DNA of 64,000 nucleotides from positions 1,674,001-1,738,000 of the forward strand of contig CP184673.1 of NCBI GenBank assembly GCA_048814795.1. Direction: 5' to 3'. Position numbers and translations under genes: made by a program. The notes under the pieces were generated by a model. The model was not told the origin of the DNA. It did not search any database and was given only the letters and a program-made list of their open reading frames with translations. Positions within the stretch are counted from its first letter, which is position 1. Each line of letters opens with the position of its first letter. Below are positions 25,581 to 34,756 of the stretch, piece after piece. The stretch is from Thermatribacter sp048814795 (lineage in GTDB: Bacteria > Atribacterota > Atribacteria > Atribacterales > Thermatribacteraceae).

Positions 25581-26894
25581 CTAACTTTTGGCGTCCACCC
25601 TTATCGGTTCTACAACCATCCAAGGCAAAAACCACCTGCCATAAACCCAGCGAGAATCCCTGGAAACTTCCTGAATATTTTTGAGAGCTTCAAAGGCGTT
25701 ACCACTAATCATCACGTTTTTGACTCGTCCCTTTATTTCCCCATCCTCAACATAAAAACCCAGGTTTAGATTACAGGAAAAGTGCCCAGAAGAAATATTA
25801 CTCTGGCCCAAACCCAGAACGCTATCTACAATTAATCCTCTTTCCAGCTCCTCAACGAGAGTCTCCTGAGTCCTTAACCCTCCTTTGACTTTAATACAGG
25901 AAGGTTCGGGGTAGGGGAGGGCTCTATAAGATTGCCTAAAACCGTTCCCCGAAGGTTCAACGCCCTCCAGAAAAGCAGAAAAAAGATCCCAGAAGGCAGA
26001 TTTAACTTCACCAGCCACAATCAGTTCTTTTTCTCGAACAGTCATGATTCCTTCGTCATCAAAAGGACAGGAACCCAGTGTCCAGGCTTCATAAGGCGTC
26101 TCAACAAGAGAAAGAAGAGGAGAAAAAACCAATTTCCCCAATTTATCTTTTAGAAAGGAGCGGTTAAAAACGATGTTTCTACCGTTTAGAGCATAAAAAA
26201 GAGGATAAAGCAAAACCAGCAAACCTTCAGAAGTGAAAAGAACGGGATAGGCCCCACTTCTAATCTTAAATTCTCTCTGCGAGAATTCCAGTCTGAAAAG
26301 TATTTCGTTGATAAAAAGATCCAGATCAATATCACGATTACCCCAAAATCTCTCCACAGAGAACTCCAGGATGTCCGATTCCCTGGTTAGGTTAACCTCA
26401 GCTTCTATTCCAAAGAAAGTTCGCTCAAAAAAAAGCCTTTCTTGACGATGATTGATAAGCTCTTTTCCTTCAGTTCCAGCTTTTACTCTGAGATTTAAAA
26501 CAACTTCTGGATATTCTTCCCTAATGCGTTCAACAACATAATTACCTATTTCAATCATCTCGGCAAAACCCATATCAACTACCCGCCGGTCCACAAAACT
26601 GTTCCAAGTTTTCAAAACCGGATAAGAAGGCAAAGAATAAGCTACCCTGTCCCCAAACTTACTGACCGAACAAGCTTTCTCTAACATCTCATCAAAAAGA
26701 GAAGGAGAATTAAAGGCTACAAAACCCAGTTTACGTTCACCATTAATAACCCTAAGCCCAAACCCTTTGGAATCTTCGATCTCGCACTGCTTTAAAACTC
26801 CACCTTCAAAACTAACAGTTTTTGACCTCACTTCAGTATGATAAAGATCCCCTTCCATTCCTCTGCTTGCAAGCTTTCCCAACCCAGAAAACAT
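25581..26894 (-). CDS. tldE: TldE/PmbA-type subunit of the TldD/E protease
   Basis: A 437-residue PmbA/TldE family protein. The N-terminal region carries the pattern QCEIEDSKGFGLRVING seen in this family, and the C-terminal beta domain ends with NVMISGNAFEALKNIQEVSRD. No HExxxH zinc site is present, as expected for the non-catalytic partner of TldD. TldD/E heterodimers degrade unfolded peptides and mature some RiPP peptides. The ATG overlaps the tldD stop by one base (TAATG), a conserved coupling. Confidence 0.88.
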   Translation of the reverse strand: MFSGLGKLASRGMEGDLYHTEVRSKTVSFEGGVLKQCEIEDSKGFGLRVINGERKLGFVAFNSPSLFDEMLEKACSVSKFGDRVAYSLPSYPVLKTWNSFVDRRVVDMGFAEMIEIGNYVVERIREEYPEVVLNLRVKAGTEGKELINHRQERLFFERTFFGIEAEVNLTRESDILEFSVERFWGNRDIDLDLFINEILFRLEFSQREFKIRSGAYPVLFTSEGLLVLLYPLFYALNGRNIVFNRSFLKDKLGKLVFSPLLSLVETPYEAWTLGSCPFDDEGIMTVREKELIVAGEVKSAFWDLFSAFLEGVEPSGNGFRQSYRALPYPEPSCIKVKGGLRTQETLVEELERGLIVDSVLGLGQSNISSGHFSCNLNLGFYVEDGEIKGRVKNVMISGNAFEALKNIQEVSRDSRWVYGRWFLPWMVVEPIRVDAKS

Positions 26895-28270
26895 TATTCG
26901 CTCCCTCCTATGAGCGTTTCCCTCAATCTGACATGAGGACTACCAGTTGGGGTGGGCAGGCCCACCTGCACGCCCTTGCCACACCCACCCAACTCGTTCC
27001 AAACAAAATCATCAGCAATGCAATCAATCTTTCGAAGGGTCTCAAAAAGGTTACCACTTAAAACGAAATTTTTAACTATGTCAGTAATTCTACCATTCTC
27101 AATCAGGAAACCATAAGCAGGAGAAAAAGTAAAAAGTTCTAACGAAGTATTGCCACCCAAGTATTCTATAGCATACACTCCCCTTTTTATATCCCTAAAA
27201 AGCTCTTCTTTAGACACATTTCCATTTTCTATAGCTGTGTTGGTCATCCTAACCAGAGGAGCATACATAAAACCTATTGTACGCGCATTGCCAGTTAAGC
27301 TTTCCTGCATAGAAAAAGCAGTTTCCCGGGAATGCAGTCGACCTGTAAGAACACCCTCTCGAATAAGATAGGTCCTCCGGGTAGGAACTCCCTCATCATC
27401 GTAAGGCGAAGAACCTCTCAAACCTTCTATACTGCCGTCGTCAAAAACTGAAAGTAGAGGTGAAGCAATTTCTCGCCCTAAGGTCATTTCCTTTTTAAGT
27501 TGTTCATTATGATGAACAAAATCAGCTTCACTGAGATGCCCAAACGCTTCATGAATAAAAACACCTGCCAACGTAGGATCCAGAACCACATCGTATACCC
27601 CGCCAGGTAAGGACCTGGCTTCAAGAAGAGAGGCTGCACGAGTGACCACTTCTTTCGCCAGGGCATCAAGCCCTTTTACTGCTTCTAATCCCGCCCTTTT
27701 GGCCACTCCATTGCGGTAAAACTCAATAGTGTCCCCTTTTCTGCAAACCGCGGTAAAGACCACACTAATATCTGGTTTCTCCAAATGGAGTAGAGTTCCA
27801 TCTGAATTCGCCAGATAGATTTCCCGAAATTCATCTCGATAATCCACTGAAGAATTAACCAGAAAATCTGAGACTCCCAGCATCAGTTCAGCATATTGCC
27901 TAGCAATCTTTACTTTTTCATCAAGAGGAACACTACGAAAGTCCTCCTCAAGCTGGGCTAAATGTTGGTCTTCAAACGCTTTACCCCTGACGACACCTGA
28001 TCGGAAAGCAGTCGGATTTTTGAGAGAGCAGTTGCGTAAAGCATTTTTGACTTTTTCCAGAATATTCTCCCACCCCGAAAAAGTCTCGAAATACCACCCG
28101 AAATCGCCCTTAAAAATCCGCACATAACCACCCATTACTTCCTCTTCCTTGAGTGTTTCTATACGACCATTTTGAAGAGCAAGACGAGTGGAAACTATTC
28201 TTTCCAAACGCACTTCTACATACTCTTCTCTTCCGACCAGTTTTAAGGCCCTCCTTAAGGTGTCTAACAT
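26894..28270 (-). CDS. tldD: TldD-type metalloprotease
   Basis: A 458-residue TldD family peptidase with the zinc motif FIHEAFGHLSEAD (HExxxH, about residue 247) and a later GGCGKG segment near the C-terminus typical of TldD. It forms the catalytic half of the TldD/TldE peptidase in the cytoplasm. It begins three bases after the PpiC-isomerase gene stop and is coupled to tldE downstream. No RiPP precursor-like gene was seen next to it. Confidence 0.92.
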   Translation of the reverse strand: MLDTLRRALKLVGREEYVEVRLERIVSTRLALQNGRIETLKEEEVMGGYVRIFKGDFGWYFETFSGWENILEKVKNALRNCSLKNPTAFRSGVVRGKAFEDQHLAQLEEDFRSVPLDEKVKIARQYAELMLGVSDFLVNSSVDYRDEFREIYLANSDGTLLHLEKPDISVVFTAVCRKGDTIEFYRNGVAKRAGLEAVKGLDALAKEVVTRAASLLEARSLPGGVYDVVLDPTLAGVFIHEAFGHLSEADFVHHNEQLKKEMTLGREIASPLLSVFDDGSIEGLRGSSPYDDEGVPTRRTYLIREGVLTGRLHSRETAFSMQESLTGNARTIGFMYAPLVRMTNTAIENGNVSKEELFRDIKRGVYAIEYLGGNTSLELFTFSPAYGFLIENGRITDIVKNFVLSGNLFETLRKIDCIADDFVWNELGGCGKGVQVGLPTPTGSPHVRLRETLIGGSE

Positions 28271-28273
28271 TGC

Positions 28274-29167
28274 TTACTCGGTCGCTCCTTCCTCAGAAGA
28301 ACTACCATCAGTAACAGGGATATTTTCTTCAAAAATAACTATCTCAGAAGACTTTTTAAGTTCTCGAATCAGCTCTTCAAAGGCTTCCTGCTGTTTTTTG
28401 GGCAACAAACGTGCAGTAATCTCCTCTTTAACTTCGTCAATTTCTTTCAAGCGGGGAGGTACATGCTCCTCTACCATAAAAAAGTGGAAACCATAGTCAG
28501 TTTTAATTGCGTCACTAAAGTTGCCAGGTGCAAGCTCAAAAACCACTTTTTCAATCTCTTCACTCAAATCTCCCCTCTTTATATAACCCATATCACCACC
28601 ACTTGAGGCATCGGGGGATTCAGACCTTTCTTTTGCAACCTCCTCGAAAGGCTTACCAGATTTGAGTTCGCTCAGCACTTCCTGTGCCTGTTGTTCACTC
28701 GAAACCATAATGTGTTTTACTTTCACTTTTTCTGGCTCGGTATAAAGCTCAGGATGGGCAGTATATTCATTTTCTATCTCCTCGTCGGTAACCTTCACTG
28801 CATTCACTATTTTTCTCTGGATTAACTCTTGAATAAGGATCTGTTTTTTCAAGTTCTCAATTTTTCTTGCAACCTCGGGATCTTCTGCAAGTTTTTCTTT
28901 CTGAGCTTCCTGCACCAGAAGTATTTGACGAATCCACTGTTCCAATAGATCTTTCAGACCCCCAGGAAATTGAGCCTTATACTCTTGAGGCAGGCTATCC
29001 CACACCTCTTTAACCTCATCCAGGTATACAGGTTCTCCGTTCACCTGTGCAATAACTACCCTTTCCTCCGAAGCTTTCTCCTGTGCGTAACCAGCGTGAA
29101 TTAAGGCTACCAAACAGAGCAAAAACAAAACTCCCATCACAGATAACTTCACTAATCTGGAACCCAT
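28274..29167 (-). CDS. Secreted PpiC/SurA-type peptidyl-prolyl isomerase
   Basis: A 297-residue exported parvulin. The signal peptide (1-28, ending HAGYAQ) has no lipobox. A SurA-like N-terminal helical chaperone domain (about 37-140, VNGEPVYLDEVKEVW) is followed by the PpiC domain (about 145-245: KVKHIMVSSEQQAQEVL, SPDASSGGDMGYIKRGDL, KTDYGFHFFMVEEH). It should assist folding of exported proteins outside the cytoplasmic membrane. The tail is acidic and Ser/Glu-rich. It lies between a small membrane protein and tldD. Confidence 0.92.
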   Translation of the reverse strand: MGSRLVKLSVMGVLFLLCLVALIHAGYAQEKASEERVVIAQVNGEPVYLDEVKEVWDSLPQEYKAQFPGGLKDLLEQWIRQILLVQEAQKEKLAEDPEVARKIENLKKQILIQELIQRKIVNAVKVTDEEIENEYTAHPELYTEPEKVKVKHIMVSSEQQAQEVLSELKSGKPFEEVAKERSESPDASSGGDMGYIKRGDLSEEIEKVVFELAPGNFSDAIKTDYGFHFFMVEEHVPPRLKEIDEVKEEITARLLPKKQQEAFEELIRELKKSSEIVIFEENIPVTDGSSSEEGATE

Positions 29168-29194
29168 GTTTATATCTCCTCTCTTTTAATTGTT

Positions 29195-29443
29195 TTACTT
29201 CTCTTCAGAGTCATCCTTGGAATCGTCAAGAACCTCGAAAGAAAAACTTGCAGAATCCGCCGAAAGTTCACCTCCTTCTGTTGTTAGCAAGCGCTTTAAT
29301 TCATCAAACTTTGCACTCACTTCTTGAACTTCTTCCCTAAGCTTTCTTATCTGAAAAACAACCTCTTTTACTCTCTCATTAACAATCCAAAACAGGAGAA
29401 GACCATATAAAACCAGTATGCTGAGCAAAAGACCAAGAATCAA
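29195..29443 (-). CDS. Small membrane-anchored coiled-coil protein, function unknown
   Basis: An 82-residue protein with one N-terminal transmembrane helix (about 2-21), a Lys/Glu/Val coiled coil (about 23-55) and a Ser/Asp-rich acidic tail. It is spaced 27 bases from the PpiC gene in the same direction. I do not recognise the family. Size, codon use and placement support it being a real gene. Confidence 0.6.
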   Translation of the reverse strand: MILGLLLSILVLYGLLLFWIVNERVKEVVFQIRKLREEVQEVSAKFDELKRLLTTEGGELSADSASFSFEVLDDSKDDSEEK

Positions 29444-29517
29444 GCTCTATCTCACTCCGTAAACACCTTTGTTAAAAGCATTTTAGCAGAAAAGAAGAGA
29501 AACAAAAACCTCAATAC

Positions 29518-30771
29518 TCAAAGAAAAGCGCTCCCACTCTTCAAAAAATCGACTCCCTTAAAGTTTTCGACACCAAGTCCTATACCCACAATGCAGTTAC
29601 GGCAAATAGTGGTTCGGGGTGGGATATGTGTCCCCTTCCCAATAAGATTAACGCCCCAATCCAGAAGATCTGGCCTAAGTACATTGGGCGTAAAGTCTTC
29701 TCCAAAACCAATTTTTGTTTCCTCTCCAACTATAACGTTTTTGTCCAAAATGCTGAGGTTAATTTCACTATTCTTTCCTACATAGGTATTATTGAAAATT
29801 ATCGAGTCCACCACCCTCGCTCCTTCCTCTACCACCACACCAGGAAAAATCACCGAATGGATAACTTCTCCCTCTATCAGAGCCCCTTCGCCAATAATAC
29901 TCTCTGCTACCTTTGTTCTTCTGCAAACCTGTGCAGGAGGTGAAATAGGCCGATTAGTATATATCATCCACTCCGGATCGTAAAGATTAAAGCAGGGGAT
30001 AGGCTCCAAGAGCTGCATGTTTGCCTCCCAATAGGCCTTCACAGTACCCACATCCCACCAGCATCCTGTGTAGAAAAAGGCCTGTATCCTGGCTTTCCCT
30101 AAATTTTCGATTATCACATTTTCCACCAGATCAAATTTGTTTTCCTGATTGTTTTTTATCAGTTGCTCAACTAAAAATTCTGTTCGGAAAGCATAAATGC
30201 CCATGAAAGCTACGTTGGTTTTTGGCACAGCAGGTTTTTCCTCAAAATTCACTATCCAATTGTCATGATCTACCTCAACAATTCCAAAACGGGAAGCATC
30301 TTCGAGTTTAACATTAGTAACCACAAGCGTGATATCTGCGTCTCTTTCCACGTGATAATTGAAAAGAGGATTATAGTTCATCATGTAAACATGGTCTCCA
30401 GAAAGAACCAGCAAATGAGGCACTTTTTTGCGAAGGATAACATTCAGGTTTTGAAAGAGAGCATCGCCGGTTCCACGATACCAACCACCAACACTTCGGC
30501 TTAAATAAGGTGCTAAAAACTCAACTCCCCCTCTCTTCCTATCAAGATCCCAGGGCCGCCCCGCTCCAATGTGCTCAATCAAAGACTGCGGCTGATACTG
30601 AGTAAGTACTCCGATATCATAAATTCCGGAATTCACACAGTTACTCAGAGAAAAATCAACTAATCGATAGCATCCCCCAAAAGGAACAGCAGCTTTAGCA
30701 CGTTCTACAGAAAGAACATCCAGACGATCTCCCTTGCCTCCCGCCAAAATCATGGCATAGCGAAAAGACAA
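29518..30771 (-). CDS. GlgC-like nucleotidyltransferase paralogue (possible GlgD-type regulatory subunit)
   Basis: ADP-glucose pyrophosphorylase family, about 417 residues: N-terminal nucleotidyltransferase (MILAGGKGDRLDVLSVERAK, SGDHVYMMNY, FEEKPAVP) and C-terminal left-handed beta-helix with hexapeptide-like repeats. Compared with the second copy at 33462, several conserved active-site positions differ: YMMNY where active enzymes have YKMDY, RAKAAVPFGG for RAKPAVPFGG, and GTGDALFQN for GTADAIYQN. This pattern fits a GlgD-like regulatory subunit that pairs with a catalytic GlgC. Start taken as TTG 30771 behind GGAGGAG; an in-frame start further upstream is possible. Confidence 0.85.
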   Translation of the reverse strand: MSFRYAMILAGGKGDRLDVLSVERAKAAVPFGGCYRLVDFSLSNCVNSGIYDIGVLTQYQPQSLIEHIGAGRPWDLDRKRGGVEFLAPYLSRSVGGWYRGTGDALFQNLNVILRKKVPHLLVLSGDHVYMMNYNPLFNYHVERDADITLVVTNVKLEDASRFGIVEVDHDNWIVNFEEKPAVPKTNVAFMGIYAFRTEFLVEQLIKNNQENKFDLVENVIIENLGKARIQAFFYTGCWWDVGTVKAYWEANMQLLEPIPCFNLYDPEWMIYTNRPISPPAQVCRRTKVAESIIGEGALIEGEVIHSVIFPGVVVEEGARVVDSIIFNNTYVGKNSEINLSILDKNVIVGEETKIGFGEDFTPNVLRPDLLDWGVNLIGKGTHIPPRTTICRNCIVGIGLGVENFKGVDFLKSGSAFL

Positions 30772-30803
30772 ACCAATCAACTCCTCCAAGTTTTAGCACT
30801 CAC

Positions 30804-31868
30804 CTAAGGAATCCAATCTTCTCCTACCCTCAAGTCTCTTATAAGCAGGACCAGAAGGCGAATCGCATTCTCAACGTCCTGCATGTCAACAATTTCAGAA
30901 GGAGTATGCATGTAACGATTTGGGATACTCAAAAGTCCAGTAACCACTCCGCTCCTCGTAGTTTGTATTACATTTGCGTCTGTACCTGTGGCCCGAGATT
31001 CTGCCTGAATCTGGTGAGGGATATTATTTTCTTCAGCAATCTTTTTCATTCTCATCCACAGTTTACTGTTTATATTAGGCCCCCTGGCAATGACCGGACC
31101 TTTTCCAAGGCTTATGTCACCAACTTTCTTTTTGTCAATATTTGGGCAATCGGAGGCGAAAGTAACATCTATGGCTATGCCAATTTTGGGGTTAATTCCA
31201 AAAGCACTGGTTTTAGCACCTCTCAACCCCAGTTCTTCTTGAACGGTACTCACTCCATAAACACCAAAGGCTAAACTCTCTTTTTCCTTCCCCAGTTCTC
31301 GCAAAACCTCACAAACCACAAAAACTCCCACTTTGTCGTCGATGCCTTTCCCTGTAACCCGCTCACCGACCAAACGACGTGAAGAAATATCGAAAGTTAC
31401 TGGATCTCCTACCTGCACCAAGCTTTTTGCTTCTTCACCATCTTTAGCTCCAACATCAATCCACTGTTCCTCAATCCGAGCAACTTTCTGTCGCTCTTTC
31501 TCCTCAAGTAAATGAATCGGTTTTTTACCGATGACACCAGGTATCGGTCCTTTAGCAGTATGAATAATTACTGGCATGCCCTGAGTGATTTGGGGATCAA
31601 CTCCACCAACTGTGGAAAAGTAAATATAACCTTCCTTGTCAATATAGCTGACCATTAAGCCAATCTCATCACAGTGAGCGGCAAGCATGAGCTTATGCTC
31701 GCACTCAGGGTTGATAACTCCAAAAGCGTTACCATGAACATCCTTATAAGTCAGGTCGACTGAATCCTTAACGCGCTCTAAATAGAGATGCTGAACCCGT
31801 TCTTCAAACCCGGAAGGGCTTGGGGTATCAATAAGAGTTCTAAAAAATCCGATTCTTTCTTCCTCCAC
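30804..31868 (-). CDS. M42 family aminopeptidase / endoglucanase-like
   Basis: A 354-residue M42 metallopeptidase (FrvX/TET type). Expected metal ligands and base are visible: LAAHCDEIGLM (His, about 64), GKGIDDKVGVF (Asp, about 178), VQEELGLRGA (Glu base and ligand, about 210), AIDVT (Asp) and YMHTPSEIVDM near the C-terminus (His). TET enzymes form cytoplasmic dodecamers that trim peptides. Members are often misannotated as cellulases; the neighbouring glucan genes do not by themselves prove a glycan substrate. GTG start eight bases behind GGGGGG. Confidence 0.9.
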   Translation of the reverse strand: MEEERIGFFRTLIDTPSPSGFEERVQHLYLERVKDSVDLTYKDVHGNAFGVINPECEHKLMLAAHCDEIGLMVSYIDKEGYIYFSTVGGVDPQITQGMPVIIHTAKGPIPGVIGKKPIHLLEEKERQKVARIEEQWIDVGAKDGEEAKSLVQVGDPVTFDISSRRLVGERVTGKGIDDKVGVFVVCEVLRELGKEKESLAFGVYGVSTVQEELGLRGAKTSAFGINPKIGIAIDVTFASDCPNIDKKKVGDISLGKGPVIARGPNINSKLWMRMKKIAEENNIPHQIQAESRATGTDANVIQTTRSGVVTGLLSIPNRYMHTPSEIVDMQDVENAIRLLVLLIRDLRVGEDWIP

Positions 31869-31926
31869 GCCTGAGACCCCCCTTTTACTTTAGAAAAAAG
31901 CAAAATTCCATCTCTAAGTTTCAAAG

Positions 31927-33465
31927 TTACAGGAAAATCATTAAACGTTGCAAAAGCAAAAGCGCATCCTGACTTTCAGTATCAACCTCTACCCTGAGAC
32001 GATTCTCGCCCAACCTGAGCGATTGAGTAAGGTAAACAGATTGATAATCCAGAGGAGACAGGATACCTTCAGGAATGAGTCCCGAAAAAACAAGCTGGTC
32101 ATTTACAAAAATCCGCAGAGAGACTCTACCCTGAGCTTTGCTCCACAAAAACAAACCAACACCCTGTAGAGGGCGGGTAATTTCAAAAGTGGTTTCCACA
32201 AAATCTTCACCAGATATTGTCAGGAACGAAACCGGATTGACACTCGAACCTTCCCTTATATTGCCCCGGTATATAAGATCCTCAAAGTTCGTATGGGGCT
32301 TGCCAGAGCTGAAATCCAGAAAATAAAAACCCGGTCCAGAATAAGAAACTGCCATCCCCGAAACCATCCCATACGCAAACCCCTCTGAAGGTAAAAATTG
32401 TAAAGCTCCAGGGAAGGTGGCTTTTAAAACCACACTCAAATCTTCTTCCGTTACCCGAGGAGCAAACCAACGATTGGTTGTTTTCCCATTCGAATCAGTA
32501 TAGGTAGTTGCCTTTTCCCAGCTTCCCTGGTTAGCTTCCCAACGAATGCTTCGCCCAGAAACAGGTTTGCCCCGTAAATCCTGAAGTTCCGCAGTAAAGT
32601 CGAGATACTCGCCTGAGGACAATCTGAAATTGCTGGGAGAAATAGTCAAAACCGTTTTCAAGCTCTCGGGAGTCACCCAAACCTGGGCTTCGGCGCTGGA
32701 AGAATCGTATAAAGTATTTCCCTCAAAAACAGCCTTTATGGTTACAGGAGTTTCCTCATAAACAGAGGGAGCGTAAAACAAATTTTCACTCTCCCCAAAA
32801 ACGTTGGTGAAAGTCTGATATTTTTCGAGCTTCCCATCGCTCGTTTCCCACTGGATTCTTCTGCCTACTAAAGGATTTCCGTTCTGGTCACGAAGCAAAA
32901 CTCGAACTGAAGAATGCTTTCTCGAAGGCACTCTTTCGGGAATAGAGCTAAAACTCAAAAAGGTAGGCGTCTTCTTGTGTTCGCCCAGAACCTGGATTCT
33001 ACAGCGGCCCAGGTAAAAGCGGGAAGTCACCAAATCTTTGATCTTCGAAGGCCTCCGCATTGCTTCAATCAAAATGCGATCCGGGATGGGACGCACAGAA
33101 AGTAGCACGAGAAAACGTTCCAGGCCAACCTCTTCACCAACCTGCCCCCGCAGCATCCTCTGGGAACCAGCAACAATATATTCATTGTTTTTCAAAAGCT
33201 TTGCTTTACCATGGGGCAAATAATCAAAAATACTCACATAGCCGTTAATCCGAGATTCATAATAGAGCACCATTTCCTCGCTGCAATAGTAACTACCAAA
33301 ATCTCCCTTATCAGGTTGAATATAAACCAAAGGGGAGATTTCCAAAAAATCTACTTGCTCAACCTCGTTTTGGGAAACTTCAAATTCAAAAGGCTGAGCA
33401 CTTGCCGGTCCCGCAATCCAGAACACCAATCCCCAAACTAAGAATAATAAAACATATTTTCTCAC
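31927..33465 (-). CDS. Secreted protein with two Big-type Ig-like domains
   Basis: A 512-residue exported protein of unrecognised overall family. A signal peptide (1-23, ending PASAQP) is followed by an uncharacterised N-terminal region (about 25-170) and two invasin/intimin-like bacterial Ig (Big_1) repeats: SVRVLLRDQNGNPLVGRRI ... WETSDG (about 185-275) and LDFTAELQDLRGKPVSGRSI ... WEANQG (about 285-370). A C-terminal beta-rich region (about 390-512; VSLRIFVNDQLVFSGLIPEG) resembles a carbohydrate-binding or jelly-roll module. It overlaps glgC by a GTGA. Surface adhesion or glycan binding is inference. Confidence 0.65.
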   Translation of the reverse strand: MRKYVLLFLVWGLVFWIAGPASAQPFEFEVSQNEVEQVDFLEISPLVYIQPDKGDFGSYYCSEEMVLYYESRINGYVSIFDYLPHGKAKLLKNNEYIVAGSQRMLRGQVGEEVGLERFLVLLSVRPIPDRILIEAMRRPSKIKDLVTSRFYLGRCRIQVLGEHKKTPTFLSFSSIPERVPSRKHSSVRVLLRDQNGNPLVGRRIQWETSDGKLEKYQTFTNVFGESENLFYAPSVYEETPVTIKAVFEGNTLYDSSSAEAQVWVTPESLKTVLTISPSNFRLSSGEYLDFTAELQDLRGKPVSGRSIRWEANQGSWEKATTYTDSNGKTTNRWFAPRVTEEDLSVVLKATFPGALQFLPSEGFAYGMVSGMAVSYSGPGFYFLDFSSGKPHTNFEDLIYRGNIREGSSVNPVSFLTISGEDFVETTFEITRPLQGVGLFLWSKAQGRVSLRIFVNDQLVFSGLIPEGILSPLDYQSVYLTQSLRLGENRLRVEVDTESQDALLLLQRLMIFL

Positions 33466-34727
33466 TTTAACCCCTCCGAATAACCTATTTTTTTCAAGAC
33501 AGTTCCACTTCTAATCAAAGCACCATGAAAGTCTTCAACCGTAAGATCAGGACCAATACGGCACCCCCTCTCTATGACCGTACCTGAAGGTATATGACAG
33601 TTCTTTCCCACTACGGTTATATGCTCTCCCTTCCACGATTCATCCTCTCTACCAATATAAACTTCATTTTCTACGATCACTTGCTTATCAACAATAACCC
33701 GATCTAAAAAGCTGTTTTCACCAATCCTGGAATCGTTCATTACTATTGAATCAACCACTCGCGCACCTTCCGCAACGTAAACCCCACTAAAGATTACTGA
33801 ATGTTCAACCACGCCGTTGATAATGGAACCACTACCAATGATACTGTTCTCCACAACCGCACTCCTTCCAAGTTTTACCGGAGGCCTGTCTTCTAAGGGA
33901 GTATAAATAGGCCAGTCTTCGTCTCGCAAGTTCAAAGGAGGTTCAGATTGAAGGAGTTCCATGTTGGCTTCCCAAAAAGCAGCAAGGGTTCCCACGTCCT
34001 TCCAATAACCTTCAAAACGATAGGCGAAAACCCGGTTATAGTTAATTAATCGAGGTATAACATCTTTCCCAAAATCGTAAGAAGTACCCTCTCTCATGGC
34101 CTCCTTTTTAACTTCTTCTTCCAATGTTTTTCTGTTAAAGACGTAAATACCCATGCTGGCCAGGTTACTTTCAGGAGAGCGGGGTTTTTCTTCAAAACTA
34201 AGAACCCTTCCCTCCTCGTCGATTTTCATAATCCCAAAGCGCGAAGCTTCTTCCCAGGGAACTTCTATAGCGGAAATGGTAACTTCTGCTTTTCTTTCGA
34301 GATGAAATTTGATCATTTTGCGATAGTCCATCTTATAAATGTGGTCACCCGAGAGGATGAGCACCAGTTCCGGATTGACATCTCTTATGAAGCGCAAATT
34401 CTGATATATAGCATCAGCGGTACCTCGATACCAGTTAGTCCGTTCATCGCTTATGTAAGGCTGAAGAATAAAAACTCCTCCTTTTATTCTGTCCAGATCC
34501 CAGGCTTTTCCTATCTTTATATGTTCGTGAAGCGAGCGAGGATTATACTGGGTAAGCACTCCTACATAATAGATGTCTGAATTAACACAATTGCTCAAAC
34601 AGAAATCAATGATGCGGTATTTGCCCCCAAAAGGAACAGCTGGCTTTGCTCTTTTTTCAGAAAGCACGTCCAGCCTTTTCCCCTCACCACCTGCAAGAAT
34701 CATAGCCAGCGTTTCCACTAAAGGCAT
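33462..34727 (-). CDS. glgC: Glucose-1-phosphate adenylyltransferase (catalytic type)
   Basis: ADP-glucose pyrophosphorylase, 421 residues: ATP plus glucose-1-phosphate gives ADP-glucose for glycogen synthesis. The catalytic motifs are conventional: MILAGGEGKRLDVLSEKRAK, PAVPFGGKYRIIDFCLSNC, GTADAIYQN, SGDHIYKMDY and FEEKPRSP. A hexapeptide beta-helix follows (IIGSGSIINGVVEHSVIFSG). It sits between the GH57 gene and the Ig-like protein gene, with a diverged paralogue at 29518 a few genes away, giving a plausible GlgC/GlgD pair. ATG start just behind AGAGGTGA. Confidence 0.93.
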   Translation of the reverse strand: MPLVETLAMILAGGEGKRLDVLSEKRAKPAVPFGGKYRIIDFCLSNCVNSDIYYVGVLTQYNPRSLHEHIKIGKAWDLDRIKGGVFILQPYISDERTNWYRGTADAIYQNLRFIRDVNPELVLILSGDHIYKMDYRKMIKFHLERKAEVTISAIEVPWEEASRFGIMKIDEEGRVLSFEEKPRSPESNLASMGIYVFNRKTLEEEVKKEAMREGTSYDFGKDVIPRLINYNRVFAYRFEGYWKDVGTLAAFWEANMELLQSEPPLNLRDEDWPIYTPLEDRPPVKLGRSAVVENSIIGSGSIINGVVEHSVIFSGVYVAEGARVVDSIVMNDSRIGENSFLDRVIVDKQVIVENEVYIGREDESWKGEHITVVGKNCHIPSGTVIERGCRIGPDLTVEDFHGALIRSGTVLKKIGYSEGLK

Positions 34728-34756
34728 TCAATCACCTCTTTAAAATATCCTGACAA

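Noticed and set aside
30804..31868. Annotation as an endoglucanase because of neighbouring glucan genes
   Set aside because: M42 metal ligands are complete and peptidase function is better established for the family.
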